From the NCBI RefSeq assembly GCF_017115095.1, contig NZ_JABXKI010000223.1:1-47080 (forward strand): DNA of 47,080 nt, written 5' to 3'. Both the position numbers and the translations under genes were made by a program. Each line of letters opens with the position of its first letter. The stretch's first letter is position 1. The DNA comes from Nostoc sp. NMS4. Its GTDB lineage: Bacteria > Cyanobacteriota > Cyanobacteriia > Cyanobacteriales > Nostocaceae. This document shows, piece by piece, positions 9,401 through 19,273 of this stretch. The notes beneath the pieces were generated by a model. The model was given only the letters and a program-made list of their open reading frames with translations, did no database searches and was not told the origin of the DNA.

Positions 9401-12400
9401 GGGGATATGGGCAAAAATTCTCAGTGTTAAACAAGTGGGAATTGAAGAAAACTTTTTTGAATTAGGTGGACATTCGCTGTTAGCTACACAAGTTATGTCT
9501 CAGATACGAGAAGCTTTTCAGGTTGAATTACCCCTACGCCGTTTGTTTGAGTCGCCAACAGTAGCGGAACTGGCGCAATGTGTTGAAGCGGCACTGAGAG
9601 AAGGGCAACAACTAGCTATTTTACCTATAGAGAAAGTCACGCTAGAAAATAATTTACCATTATCCTTTGCTCAACAAAGACTGTGGTTTTTAGACCAATT
9701 ACAACCCGGAAGTTGTGCTTACAATCTATCGAGGGCGGTACAACTACAAGGACAACTTAATATTGCAGCATTAGAACAAAGTTTCAACGAAATTATCCGC
9801 CGCCATGAAGCTTTACGTACTACCTTTGTAAGTGGAGATGGCGAACCACAGCAGATAATTAACCCAGAAGTTAGTATTACATTACCTGTGGTAAGTTTAC
9901 AGAATTTAACACCAGAACATCGGGAATTAGAAACTAAACGCAGGGCTATAATTCAAGCGCAGTATTCTTTTGATTTAACTAGCACCCCATTATTAAATCT
10001 TGTCCTATTGCAGTTAGCAGAACAGGAATATATTTTACTGTTCACAATACACCACATAGTTGCTGATGGTTGGTCAGCAGGAATAATTATTAAAGAGCTA
10101 GCTGCCTTTTATGAATCTTTCTGCACAGGTGAATCTTGTGAATTAGCCAGTTTACCTATTCAATATGTAGATTTTGCAGTTTGGCAAAGAACATGGTTAC
10201 AGAAAGAAGTTTTGGCATCTCAGATGGAATATTGGAAGCAACAATTAAGTGGTGATTTGCCAGTATTAGAACTTCCTATTTCTAAACCACGCCCCAAACA
10301 GCAAACCTTTGCTGGTAAAAAGCAGACATTTACACTTTCTCTAGCTTTGACAAACGAACTAAAAGCTTTGAGTCAAAAGCAAGGTGTAACTCTATTTATG
10401 ACTTTATTAGCAGCATTTCAAACTCTGCTTTATCGCTACTCTGGACAAACAGATATTTTAGTCGGTTCGCCTATCGCTAACCGTAATCGTAGCGAAATTG
10501 AGGGATTAGTTGGCTTCTTTGTAAATACTGTAGTCTTGCGAACTCAACTAGAGGAAAATTCTAGTTTTATCAACTTGCTTAAACAAGTAAGAGAAATTAC
10601 TCTCGGAGCATACACTCATCAAGATTTACCATTTGAATTATTAGTAGAAGAATTACAACCACAGCGTAGTCTCAGTCATACGCCAGTATTTCAGGTAATG
10701 TTTGCGCTGCAAAATATGCCTGGAGATGGATTGAAGCTATCAGGTTTGAATTTGGAATATTTGCCGATAGAAAATGATACGGCTAGGTTTGATTTGAGTT
10801 TGTCTTTTACTGATAATGTTGAGGGTTTAGTTGGGGAATTAGAGTATAACAGTGATTTATTTGATGCTGAGAGCATTAAATCTATGCTGAAGCATTTAAC
10901 AACTTTGTTAATAGATATCGTTGAACATCCAGATAAGTCTATATCGGAATTATCTATACTTACATCAGCAGAACAGCAGCAAATTTTAAGAGAATGGAAT
11001 GATACAGAAGCTGATTATCCTGATGTCTGCGTGCATGAGTTGTTTAGCGCCCAGGTAGCGAAGACACCGGATGCGATCGCTGTGGTAGCTGGTTCACAAC
11101 ATTTGACTTATAAAGAACTGGATAATAAAGCAAACCAGCTAGCACACTATTTAAGCAGAATAGGTGTAGGTAAAGAAGTGTTAGTGGGGATTTGTTGCGA
11201 TCGCTCTTTACCCGCGATCGTTGCCCTCCTCGCCATTCTCAAAGCAGGTGGCGCATACATACCTCTAGATCCAACATTTCCTCAAGAGCGTTTGGCGTAT
11301 ATGCTTCAAGACTCCCAAACCTCAATCTTATTAACCCAGCAACATTTATTACCAAATCTTCCACCCCACCACGCCCAAGTTATCTGTTTAGATAGCAACT
11401 GGGAAAGCGTCGCCGCCCAAAAAATCAACACTTCCAACAGCAAAATCGAGCCGGATGATTTGATGTATACAATCTATACCTCCGGCTCCACTGGCAAACC
11501 CAAAGGTGTACAAATTACCCATAGAAATGTAGTAAATTTTCTTACTGCCATGCAGCAGGAATTACACTTAAGCCATCAAGATAGTTTGCTCTCCGTCACT
11601 ACCCTATCTTTTGATATTGCAGTTTTAGAAATCTTCCTTCCTCTAACAGTGGGAGCCAAAGTAATTCTTGTTAGTCGAGAAATTGCAACCGATGGCGCAC
11701 AATTATTACAACAACTGAATAATTCTGCTGCAACTGTTATGCAAGCTACCCCTGCAACTTGGCGAATATTATTAGATGTGGGCTGGGAAGGAAATTCACA
11801 ACTTAAAATTCTCTGTGGTGGCGAAGCCTTACCCCAAAATTTAGCTCGCCAATTATGTCAAAAATGTTCTAAAATTTGGAATTTATACGGACCGACAGAA
11901 ACAACTATTTGGTCTACAATTTATCAAATAAATGATAGTGAAAAACCAGTTACTATTGGTCGTCCTATCGCTAATACCCAAATATATATTTTAGATAAGT
12001 ATTTGCAACCAGTACCCATAGGTATTGCAGGAGAAATATATATTGGTGGTTTAGGATTAGCACGGGGTTACTTTAATCAGCCAGAATTAACTCAAGAAAA
12101 ATTTATTACTAATCCATTTAATCCCAAAGCATTAATCTACAAAACTGGTGATTTAGCCCGTTACTTATACAATGGAGAAATTGAATATTTAGGACGTGTT
12201 GATTATCAAGTAAAACTCCGAGGTTTCCGCATTGAGTTAGGGGAAATTGAAGCGGTCTTAGAACAACACCCCGCAGTACATCAATGTGTATTGATGGTGC
12301 GAGAAGATATATCTGAAAACCAGCGTTTAGTTGCTTATTTAGTTGCTGAAAACATCACTACTGATGAACTGCGGCAGTATTTACGGCAAAAACTGCCTGA

Positions 12401-15185
12401 ATACATGATACCGAATGCTTTTATGTTCTTGGCAGAAATCCCATTAACACCCAATGGAAAAGTTAACCGTCGGGCTTTACCTACACCAGAAAATATTGAT
12501 TTAGAGACAAGTAATTTTGTTGCTCCATGCCATCCAGTAGAAGAAGTATTAGCCGGAATTTGGACTCAAGTTTTGGGTGTAAAACAGGTAGGAATTTATG
12601 ACAATTTCTTTGAACTAGGCGGACATTCTTTATTAGCAACTCAAGTTATTTCTCGCATTACGAAAGCTCTGGGAGTGAATATACCGCTTCAGTCTTTATT
12701 TGAATTTCCCACCATTGCAGAACTAGCTAAAAATATTCAAGAAGCCAGTCATCAGGGTGTTTCTGCTATTATACCTGTTCCCCGCGATGCTTGCGGCGGG
12801 CGTAGCCATCGCAATTTACCTCTATCCTTCGCCCAAGCTAGATTATGGTTACTCGAACAAATTAACCCTGATAGCGGTATTTATAATATGCCAGCAGCAG
12901 TTTATCTTGTAGGTGAGTTGAATATAGCGGTGTTAGAGAAAAGCATTAACAAAATTATTCGTCGTCACGAAGTTTTACGCACTACCTTTACTTTGGTAGA
13001 TGGGGAACCATTACAGATAATTGTCCCCAACGTACAGCTAAAAATACCTGTAGTAAACTTACAGAAATTGACGGACGCTGAACGAAAAGCGGAAATTCAC
13101 CGTTTGAGTGTTGAGGAATTTCAATATCCCTTTGATTTTACTAAAGCACCGTTGCTCAGATGCACACTTTTACAACTAGGCGAACAAGAATACATCTTAC
13201 TGTTCACTATCCACCATATCGTTTTTGATGGCTGGTCAACGGGTGTATTCATTCGGGAGTTAGCAGCACTTTATACCGCTTTTGCTGCGGGAGAAGCCTC
13301 TCCTTTACCACAATTACCCATCCAGTATGGAGACTTTGCAGCTTGGCAACGTCAACATTTGCAAGGTGAAAGGTTAGAAGCTTTACTCACCTACTGGAAA
13401 CAGCAATTAGCAAACCTACCTGTTCTGCAACTACCCACAACCCGTCCCCGTGCAGAAGTGAAAACTAATCGGGGTGCTAGTCATAGTTTTGTGATACCTG
13501 CGTCAGTTGTACAAGAAGTGCGACAGCTTGCCCAACAAGAAGGTGTAACCTTATTTATGACACTGTTAGCAAGCTTTAAAATTTTACTGCAACGCTACAC
13601 CGGTCAAGATAATATTGTTGTCGGCACTGATGTTGCTAACCGCAACCAAGCAGAAATTGAACCATTAATTGGCTTTTTCATTAACTTATTAGTTTTACGC
13701 ACTGACTTAAGTGCTAACCCCACTTTCCTAGAGTTATTGCAACGTGTTCGCACTCAGACACTATCAGCTTACACTCATCAAGATTTACCCTTTGACGAAT
13801 TAGTTAGAGAATTACAACCTGAACGCCATTTAAGCAACATAGTTCCATTATTCCAGGTATTGTTTGTCCTACAAAATACACCGATATCAACCTTAGAATT
13901 ACCAGGTATTACCTTAAAAACACTAGAATTAGAAACCAGAAATTCTAGATTCGATTTAGCCTTGTTTCTCACAGAAACTGAGCAAGGTATAGTAGGTAAA
14001 TGGCAATATAATGCTGATTTATTTGCCGCAGAGACTATCACTCTATTTACAAATAGTTGGCAAACATTAATTAATAGTATTATCAGTCAACCTCAAAGCC
14101 AGATCAATACATTAGAAATGCTGACAGAAACAGAGAAGGCACAACAAACTACGCAACAACAGGAGCGTAAAGCTGCTAAAAGACAAAAATTCATGAGCAT
14201 TGTTCCAAAAGCCGTTAGTTTAAAAGCAGAGCAATTAATAAAAACATCTTACCTACAATCAGGACAAAATTTTCCTCTTGTAATTCAACCAAATAGTACA
14301 GAAGTTGATTTACTATCTTGGGTAGAGAATAATCGAGAATATCTCGAAACAGAGTTATTAAAACACGGAGCGATTTTATTTAGAGATTTTAATCTAAGAT
14401 CGGTTTCAGAGTTTGAAAATTTCGCTCAAACAATTTGTCCGAATTTATTTGCTGAATATGGCGACTTACCCCGCACTGGTGAAGGTGGTAAAGTTTATGG
14501 TTCCACTCCTTATCCACCTGATAAAGCAATCCTTTTTCATAATGAAAGCTCTCATTTACATCAGTGGCCTCTGAAAATTTGGTTTTTCTGCGTGCAACCA
14601 GCAGAACAAGGTGGAGAAACACCAATTATTCACTGTCGGAAAGCTTACAATATCATCAATCCCAAGCTACGAGAAAGATTAGATAAAAAACAATTAATGT
14701 ATGTCCGTCACTACACTAATGGTCTAGATGTAAGCTGGCAAAATTTCTTTCGTACCAATGAAAAATCTACCGTAGAAAATTATTGTCATCATGCTAATAT
14801 TGATTTTGAATGGTATGATAATAACAGTCTAATTACGCGCCAAGTTCGTCCAGCTTTAGCAGTACATCCAAAAACGAACGAGCCTGTATTTTTTAATCAA
14901 ATTCAGTTACACCATATAGCGTATTTAGATGCAGAAGTTCGAGAATCTTTATTGTCTACATTTGGAGATAACAAGCTACCGCGTAATGTTTATTACGGAG
15001 ACTGTACTCCTATAGAAGACTCAGCTATTGCAGAAATAAATCAAGTTTATCAGCAGTCTCGGACTAGCTTTCTTTGGCAAAAGAGCGATATTTTGATGTT
15101 AGATAATATGCTGACTGCCCACGGGAGAAACCCTTATATAGGCTATCGCAAAATTGTTGTAGCAATGGCAGAAATGACTAAATAA
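6450..15185 (+). CDS. NRPS: I-A(Asp)-PCP-C-A(Gly)-PCP-C-TauD
   Basis: 2911 residues, two modules plus a fused hydroxylase. Order: degenerate C-like (interface) domain 7-440, with LHALCAD where HHxxxDG should be; A1 about 451-950, specificity residues DLTKIGHVGK, an Asp-type code; PCP Ser1009; C about 1067-1500 with HHIVADG at 1201; A2 about 1525-2005, code DILQLGLIWK, exactly the Gly code known from cyanobacterial NRPSs; PCP Ser2060; C about 2122-2560 with HHIVFDG at 2255; TauD domain about 2582-2911 with H2697-x-E2699, distal H2891 and R2893. The starter protein's C domain should deliver the acyl chain to the Asp. The terminal C-TauD pair appears to serve the Asp module encoded at 16037. A 29-bp repeat sits in frame in the linker before the last C domain. 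No epimerase or thioesterase. Start ATG 6450 with GGAG upstream. Confidence 0.92.
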   Translation: MLEEMQGFRLSPQQKHLWQLQGINSLPYHSQCAVLIEGVIDINILKQALEQVVNRHEILRTNFHCLPGMSIPLQVITNTNITWGENYDFSCCNHQQQEELLSSLFEQFNQEVFDLQHGCLLRLSLVTLSSEKYILLICLHALCADAESLNILVREISQCYAAFFNGKELDNEPLQYADLAEWQNELLEGEDTEAGRDYWRKQNIAALATLKLPWEQQTTLKSIFQPQIQSITFTPELVTQLEILVQQYNTSVSNVLLTCWQILIWRITQQSNVIIGIGSDGRNYQELEDAIGLFSKHLPISIELYKESTFIEILSKNNLADSFKYHPYFSWENIADLASINLRYSPLCFEFLEQSPKYVNADTKFSIYQQSSCVEKFNIKLSCIAKNNQLIAEFYYNSNLFNSDYIEILAGQFKSILVSAIAHPELPIIQLEIISYLESKQLLYDNNIQKEYPNNLLIHQIFEAQVKKTPDQIAVVFEEEKLTYQQLNQRANQLAHYLQEQGVGAEVLVGICLERSINMIVGILGILKASGAYIPLDSKLPAKSLASRLKDIKALFLVTNTCVANRLTEVANQGQLQVICLDKNWRTISNETDINPNCQVNNNHLAYILFTSGSTGKPKGVAIEHQQILNYVYAIIDSLKLPSNSAYNFALVSTLAADLGNTVLFPAICTGGCLHIISYDRATDPVALTEYCHKYPIDCLKIVPSHLSSLLLSPTPQSILPRQRLILGGEAANWQLIEQIRQLAPNCQIFNHYGPTESTVGVLTHLITEVNLTTKTVPLGKSIANTQVYILDNNLQLTPIGIKGEIYISGAGLARCYMQHPELTADKFIPNDFSRQPGSRLYKTGDLGRYLPDGTIEFLGRKDNQVKIRGFRIELAEIEAILTQLRQVRDAVVIMREKENGDKQLIAYLVSNNSEAINLNELNNFLREHLPDYMLPSNFAILDALPLTPNGKVNRQALPAPEELSQQIKSAITAPRNPVEEVLTGIWAKILSVKQVGIEENFFELGGHSLLATQVMSQIREAFQVELPLRRLFESPTVAELAQCVEAALREGQQLAILPIEKVTLENNLPLSFAQQRLWFLDQLQPGSCAYNLSRAVQLQGQLNIAALEQSFNEIIRRHEALRTTFVSGDGEPQQIINPEVSITLPVVSLQNLTPEHRELETKRRAIIQAQYSFDLTSTPLLNLVLLQLAEQEYILLFTIHHIVADGWSAGIIIKELAAFYESFCTGESCELASLPIQYVDFAVWQRTWLQKEVLASQMEYWKQQLSGDLPVLELPISKPRPKQQTFAGKKQTFTLSLALTNELKALSQKQGVTLFMTLLAAFQTLLYRYSGQTDILVGSPIANRNRSEIEGLVGFFVNTVVLRTQLEENSSFINLLKQVREITLGAYTHQDLPFELLVEELQPQRSLSHTPVFQVMFALQNMPGDGLKLSGLNLEYLPIENDTARFDLSLSFTDNVEGLVGELEYNSDLFDAESIKSMLKHLTTLLIDIVEHPDKSISELSILTSAEQQQILREWNDTEADYPDVCVHELFSAQVAKTPDAIAVVAGSQHLTYKELDNKANQLAHYLSRIGVGKEVLVGICCDRSLPAIVALLAILKAGGAYIPLDPTFPQERLAYMLQDSQTSILLTQQHLLPNLPPHHAQVICLDSNWESVAAQKINTSNSKIEPDDLMYTIYTSGSTGKPKGVQITHRNVVNFLTAMQQELHLSHQDSLLSVTTLSFDIAVLEIFLPLTVGAKVILVSREIATDGAQLLQQLNNSAATVMQATPATWRILLDVGWEGNSQLKILCGGEALPQNLARQLCQKCSKIWNLYGPTETTIWSTIYQINDSEKPVTIGRPIANTQIYILDKYLQPVPIGIAGEIYIGGLGLARGYFNQPELTQEKFITNPFNPKALIYKTGDLARYLYNGEIEYLGRVDYQVKLRGFRIELGEIEAVLEQHPAVHQCVLMVREDISENQRLVAYLVAENITTDELRQYLRQKLPEYMIPNAFMFLAEIPLTPNGKVNRRALPTPENIDLETSNFVAPCHPVEEVLAGIWTQVLGVKQVGIYDNFFELGGHSLLATQVISRITKALGVNIPLQSLFEFPTIAELAKNIQEASHQGVSAIIPVPRDACGGRSHRNLPLSFAQARLWLLEQINPDSGIYNMPAAVYLVGELNIAVLEKSINKIIRRHEVLRTTFTLVDGEPLQIIVPNVQLKIPVVNLQKLTDAERKAEIHRLSVEEFQYPFDFTKAPLLRCTLLQLGEQEYILLFTIHHIVFDGWSTGVFIRELAALYTAFAAGEASPLPQLPIQYGDFAAWQRQHLQGERLEALLTYWKQQLANLPVLQLPTTRPRAEVKTNRGASHSFVIPASVVQEVRQLAQQEGVTLFMTLLASFKILLQRYTGQDNIVVGTDVANRNQAEIEPLIGFFINLLVLRTDLSANPTFLELLQRVRTQTLSAYTHQDLPFDELVRELQPERHLSNIVPLFQVLFVLQNTPISTLELPGITLKTLELETRNSRFDLALFLTETEQGIVGKWQYNADLFAAETITLFTNSWQTLINSIISQPQSQINTLEMLTETEKAQQTTQQQERKAAKRQKFMSIVPKAVSLKAEQLIKTSYLQSGQNFPLVIQPNSTEVDLLSWVENNREYLETELLKHGAILFRDFNLRSVSEFENFAQTICPNLFAEYGDLPRTGEGGKVYGSTPYPPDKAILFHNESSHLHQWPLKIWFFCVQPAEQGGETPIIHCRKAYNIINPKLRERLDKKQLMYVRHYTNGLDVSWQNFFRTNEKSTVENYCHHANIDFEWYDNNSLITRQVRPALAVHPKTNEPVFFNQIQLHHIAYLDAEVRESLLSTFGDNKLPRNVYYGDCTPIEDSAIAEINQVYQQSRTSFLWQKSDILMLDNMLTAHGRNPYIGYRKIVVAMAEMTK
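12784..12812. repeat. In-frame palindromic repeat inside an NRPS linker
   Basis: Imperfect palindrome with GCGATG at 12784-12789 and CATCGC at 12807-12812 around a GC-rich core. It is of the cyanobacterial short-palindrome type. It encodes DACGGRSHR between PCP2 and the last C domain. The equivalent linker in the starter enzyme reads VPRDGELPL, so the repeat appears to add about seven residues without breaking the frame. Confidence 0.6.
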
Positions 15186-15228
15186 GTTTGAACTTATTAA
15201 CCCCTATAAAATCAGGATGAGCATTATC

Positions 15229-15987
15229 ATGTCTTTAAAAGAACGCAACACAAATCATGATGCGATCGCTTCTATGTATGACTTGAAAGGCATGGAGCGC
15301 CACGACATTGTATTGGATTGTCTAGATAGATTAATCCTCAAAAATCTTCCAGAAGGATCGCATATTTTTGATCTCGGTTGCGGTACTGGGCAAATCGCCA
15401 AACGGCTACTAAAAAGAGGTTATCAAGTAACTGGGCTTGATAGCTCTGAAGGAATGCTTAATATTGCTCGAGAGAACGCGCCAGATGCTAAATTTATTCT
15501 GGATGATGCTCGCTTTTTTAAATTACCGCCAACTTTTAATGCAGCTATTTCTACAGATGGTGTTCTGAACTATTTTCTCAAATCTGAAGAACTACAGGAG
15601 GTATTACAAAATGTTTATAATGCCTTGTTGGAAAACGGTATTTTTGTCTTTGAATTATATTTAGATGAATTTTGTGAATCAAACTGGAAAAATAGTGATT
15701 TTGGTGGAGGTGTCAAAGATGATAATGTCTGGCTTGATGTTTGGAGCTACAATATAGAAAACAAAATAGGTCGCAAAGACACTACAAGATTTCAATTGAT
15801 AAATGGCAACTGGCAACGTTTAGATAAAAGCTTTTTTTTAAAAGCTTATTCAGCAAAAGAGATAAAAATTATTTTAGAAAAAGTAGGATTTACAGAAGTC
15901 AGCATCTATGATATAAACCGCGATTTGGAAGTAAATAAAGCCTGTGAAACTGCCTGTTTTATCTGTCGTAAACCGCTAAATAAGTAG
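15229..15987 (+). CDS. Class I SAM-dependent methyltransferase
   Basis: 252-residue small-molecule methyltransferase of the UbiE/Methyltransf_25 type. The SAM motif is FDLGCGTG at about 47-54, followed by VTGLDSSEGML and a DDARFF acidic stretch. It lies inside the cluster between the two Asp-activating NRPS genes, about 40 bp after the upstream gene, so it is probably a tailoring enzyme. Whether it methylates O, N or C of the peptide cannot be read from the sequence. The frame also has ATG 15217, but the ribosome site (AGGA, 15214-15217) overlaps that codon and is well placed for ATG 15229. Confidence 0.75.
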   Translation: MSLKERNTNHDAIASMYDLKGMERHDIVLDCLDRLILKNLPEGSHIFDLGCGTGQIAKRLLKRGYQVTGLDSSEGMLNIARENAPDAKFILDDARFFKLPPTFNAAISTDGVLNYFLKSEELQEVLQNVYNALLENGIFVFELYLDEFCESNWKNSDFGGGVKDDNVWLDVWSYNIENKIGRKDTTRFQLINGNWQRLDKSFFLKAYSAKEIKIILEKVGFTEVSIYDINRDLEVNKACETACFICRKPLNK

Positions 15988-16036
15988 CATCACTCAGGTA
16001 GATTGTATTTTATCGATCGAGAGTAATGATAAATAT

Positions 16037-19000
16037 ATGTCAAATCAAATAACTCAGGGGTTTCAGCTTTCCACTCAACAAAAGCGTCTTTGGTTATTAC
16101 AGCAGTCTAGTTCAGCTTATTTAGCTCAATGTGCCTTTCTTCTAGAAGGGAATCTCAAACCAGAGATATTAAAAGCTGCTTTAGAGCAAGTTGTTATTCG
16201 ACATGGAATTTTGAATACAACTTTTGATTGTTTAGCTGGAATGAAAATTCCTGTAATGGTTTTAAGAAATAGCAGCATTTTGTCGTGGCGCGAGATCGAT
16301 CTAAGTCACTGGGAACCGAAAGAAATTGCAATCAAAAATGCATATTTTTGTCAGGAAGCGCGTAGTTTTAATTTTGACTTTGAGCAAGGGTCGCTTTTAC
16401 ATATATTTCTCCTGAAACTTGATGTACATAAGTACAGTTTAATTATCACTTTGCCTTCGCTTTGTGCCGATACTTGGACACTTAAGAATCTGGTAACTGA
16501 AATCAGCAATTCATATTCTGCTTGTTTGCAAGGTGAGAGAATATCAGAAGAAGTTATCCAATATTTGCAATTCTCAGAATGGCAGAATCAATTACTCACA
16601 GATGAAGATGCAGAAGTAGCTAAAAAATACTGGCATGAGCAAAATCTTTCTTCACTCTCTGACTTGAAGTTACCTTTTGAGAAGCAGCCATTACAGCCAT
16701 CAAAGTTTGAGGTAAACTGCTGTCGATTAGATATTAACCCTGATGTGACAGCCAAGATTACCAACTTAGCTCAAAAATATGATACTTCCACTGCTGTCAT
16801 ATTACTAGCTTGCTGGCAAACGCTGATTTTGCGACTTACAGGACAGCCAGATATTATTATTGGTATGGCTAGCGATCGCAGAGACTATGAAGAACTATAC
16901 AACTTATTAGGACTTGTTGGGACTTGGTTGCCAATTAATAGCCATTTGACACCAAATTTACGCTTTCAAGAAGTTGTAGAATTAGCTAATCAAACTATAG
17001 AAGCTGGTGCAGAATGGCAAGATTATTTTGTGCCGGAACCCTTAGAAAATCACGAGCAACTAGCTTTTACCATCGGTTTCGAGTTTGAGCAACTACCAGA
17101 AAAAATCGTTGCTGGCGACGTATCATTTTCTCTTGAGCAATATTACAGTTGTATTGAACAATTTAAAGTAAAATTCACTTGTACTCAACGCGAGGATTGT
17201 TTAACTACAGAATTCTACTACGATATCAATTACTTTGCAGCTGATAGTATTGAACGTCTAGCCAGACAATTTCAAACTTTATTAACGAGTGTAACGGTTA
17301 ATCCCGAAGAGAAAATTAGCCAATTAGAAATTCTCAGCCCTAGCGATCGCCAACAATTACTAGTAGAATTTAACCAAACAAATCTTGACAATTTACAAGA
17401 CAAATGCATTCACCAACTATTTGAAGCCCAAGTACAAAAAACACCTGATAAAATTGCCGTTGTTTTTGAAGATTGCCAACTAACTTATGCAGAGTTGAAC
17501 CGCAAAGCCAATCAACTTGCTAATTATTTGCAGCAGCGCGGAGTTAAACCAGAAGTTTTAGTAGGACTTTGCACAGAGCGATCGCTCTTGATGATTATTG
17601 GACTTTTAGGTATCCTGAAAGCTGGTGGAGCCTATCTACCGCTAGATCCAACCTTACCCAAGGAAGGTTTTACTAGCCGATTGCAGGATATCGAAATACC
17701 AGTAATATTGACACAACGGCGATTAGTCGATAATCTGCCAACAGATGTAGCTGAAATAATTTGCTTAGATACAGATTGGGATCGGATTGGCGATCGCAAA
17801 GATGAAAATCCCATCAGTGAAGTCACAACCCAGAATTTAGTTTATGTCTTGTTCACCTCTGGCTCTACCGGTAAACCGAAGGGAGTTGCGATCGAACATC
17901 GGCAATTGCTGAATTACCTTCACGGAATTACACAGAGGTTAGATTTTTCAACCACAACTAACTTCGCCACTGTTTCTACCTTAGCTGCTGACTTGGGTAA
18001 CACCGGAATCTTCGCTGCTCTTTGCACTGGCGGATGTCTGCATATATTATCTATCGAGTGTGCTACCGACTCAGCAACCTTAGCAAAATACTGCCGCACC
18101 TATCCCATCGACTGTCTCAAAATTGTCCCCTCTCACCTCGCCACTCTTCTCGCCTCTGCACCATCCGATTCCATCTTGCCTCGCCAGCAGCTAATTTTGG
18201 GTGGCGAAGCTGCAAGCTGGCAACTTATTGAGCAGATTCGGCAGCAAGAGCCATCCAGCTTAATCTTCAATCACTACGGCCCTACAGAAGCCACAGTGGG
18301 GGTTACTACCTTCGCAGTTCAAAATCAGCAAATTGCTACGCAGACAGTACCCCTTGGTCGTCCACTTGCCAATACGCAGATTTATTTACTGGATGAGCAA
18401 CTGCAACCAGTACCCATTGGTGTACCGGGTGAGTTATATATCGGTGGTGCAGGGTTAGCTAGAGGTTATCTGAATCGCCCTGATTTAACAGCAGCAAAGT
18501 TTATTCCTCATCCTTTTGCAGAGATGGGTTCGCGTTTATACAAAACTGGTGATATCGCTCGTTACTTACCTGATGGCAATATTGAATTTATTGGGCGAGT
18601 TGATCGCCAGGTAAAAATTAGGGGATTCCGCATTGAACTTGGAGAAATTGAAAGCGTATTGTGTCAACATCTGCAAGTGCAACAGGCTGTAGTTTCTGTT
18701 CGGGAAGAGAATGACAACAAACTCTTAATAGCCTACGTTGTTCCTAAACAAACACTCAATGTTAGCGAACTGCAAAGATTTCTCAGAGAGAAACTACCAG
18801 AATACATGATGCCCTCAAATTTTATCATGTTGAAGGTTTTGCCACTAACATCCAATGGTAAAGTTAACTATAGTGCGCTCCCAGAATCAAATAGCGATCG
18901 CCCAGAATTGGCAGCAACTTATGAACCACCGCAAACTGAGATAGAAAGAGCGATCGCTAATATTTGGCAACAGATGCTTCATGTTGAGAAGGTGGGCATT

Positions 19001-19237
19001 CATGATAATTTTTTTGATATCGGTGGTCATTCATTATTGCTTGTTACAATTCACGCCAAACTACGAGAAAATTTTACCACTAATATATCTGTAATTAATT
19101 TATTTGAACATCCAACCATCAACTCATTAGCTAAATATTTAACGCAAAAGCAGACGGAAATATCTTCTTTTGAAGAAAGCACTCAACGCGCCGAGAGCCG
19201 CACCGCTTCCAGGCAGTCAAGAGCGCAATTCAGATAA
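16037..19237 (+). CDS. NRPS: I-A(Asp)-PCP
   Basis: 1066 residues, one module without its own active C domain. The N-terminal C-like domain (about 8-430) has LPSLCAD at the active-site position, so both catalytic histidines are absent; it is an interface-type candidate. A domain about 455-950 with FTSGSTGKPKG near 607 and code DLTKIGHVGK, identical to the first Asp A domain. PCP with IGGHSLL, Ser999. The C-TauD end of the 6450 protein should supply both the condensation and the beta-hydroxylation, and the product passes to the KS encoded next. The last 20 or so residues (ESTQRAESRTASRQSRAQFR) are low-complexity and basic, and the matching DNA (about 19187-19236) is more GC-rich than its surroundings. 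It may be a docking tail or the trace of a repeat insertion. Confidence 0.9.
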   Translation: MSNQITQGFQLSTQQKRLWLLQQSSSAYLAQCAFLLEGNLKPEILKAALEQVVIRHGILNTTFDCLAGMKIPVMVLRNSSILSWREIDLSHWEPKEIAIKNAYFCQEARSFNFDFEQGSLLHIFLLKLDVHKYSLIITLPSLCADTWTLKNLVTEISNSYSACLQGERISEEVIQYLQFSEWQNQLLTDEDAEVAKKYWHEQNLSSLSDLKLPFEKQPLQPSKFEVNCCRLDINPDVTAKITNLAQKYDTSTAVILLACWQTLILRLTGQPDIIIGMASDRRDYEELYNLLGLVGTWLPINSHLTPNLRFQEVVELANQTIEAGAEWQDYFVPEPLENHEQLAFTIGFEFEQLPEKIVAGDVSFSLEQYYSCIEQFKVKFTCTQREDCLTTEFYYDINYFAADSIERLARQFQTLLTSVTVNPEEKISQLEILSPSDRQQLLVEFNQTNLDNLQDKCIHQLFEAQVQKTPDKIAVVFEDCQLTYAELNRKANQLANYLQQRGVKPEVLVGLCTERSLLMIIGLLGILKAGGAYLPLDPTLPKEGFTSRLQDIEIPVILTQRRLVDNLPTDVAEIICLDTDWDRIGDRKDENPISEVTTQNLVYVLFTSGSTGKPKGVAIEHRQLLNYLHGITQRLDFSTTTNFATVSTLAADLGNTGIFAALCTGGCLHILSIECATDSATLAKYCRTYPIDCLKIVPSHLATLLASAPSDSILPRQQLILGGEAASWQLIEQIRQQEPSSLIFNHYGPTEATVGVTTFAVQNQQIATQTVPLGRPLANTQIYLLDEQLQPVPIGVPGELYIGGAGLARGYLNRPDLTAAKFIPHPFAEMGSRLYKTGDIARYLPDGNIEFIGRVDRQVKIRGFRIELGEIESVLCQHLQVQQAVVSVREENDNKLLIAYVVPKQTLNVSELQRFLREKLPEYMMPSNFIMLKVLPLTSNGKVNYSALPESNSDRPELAATYEPPQTEIERAIANIWQQMLHVEKVGIHDNFFDIGGHSLLLVTIHAKLRENFTTNISVINLFEHPTINSLAKYLTQKQTEISSFEESTQRAESRTASRQSRAQFR

Positions 19238-19273
19238 AAATATTTGACCCAAAAAATAGGATTACTGAAATTA

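Noticed and set aside
10691-14625. Several 60-90 residue minus-strand frames within the large NRPS genes
   Set aside because: They are antisense shadows at equivalent places of C and TauD domains and recur with the repeated domains, not as independent genes.
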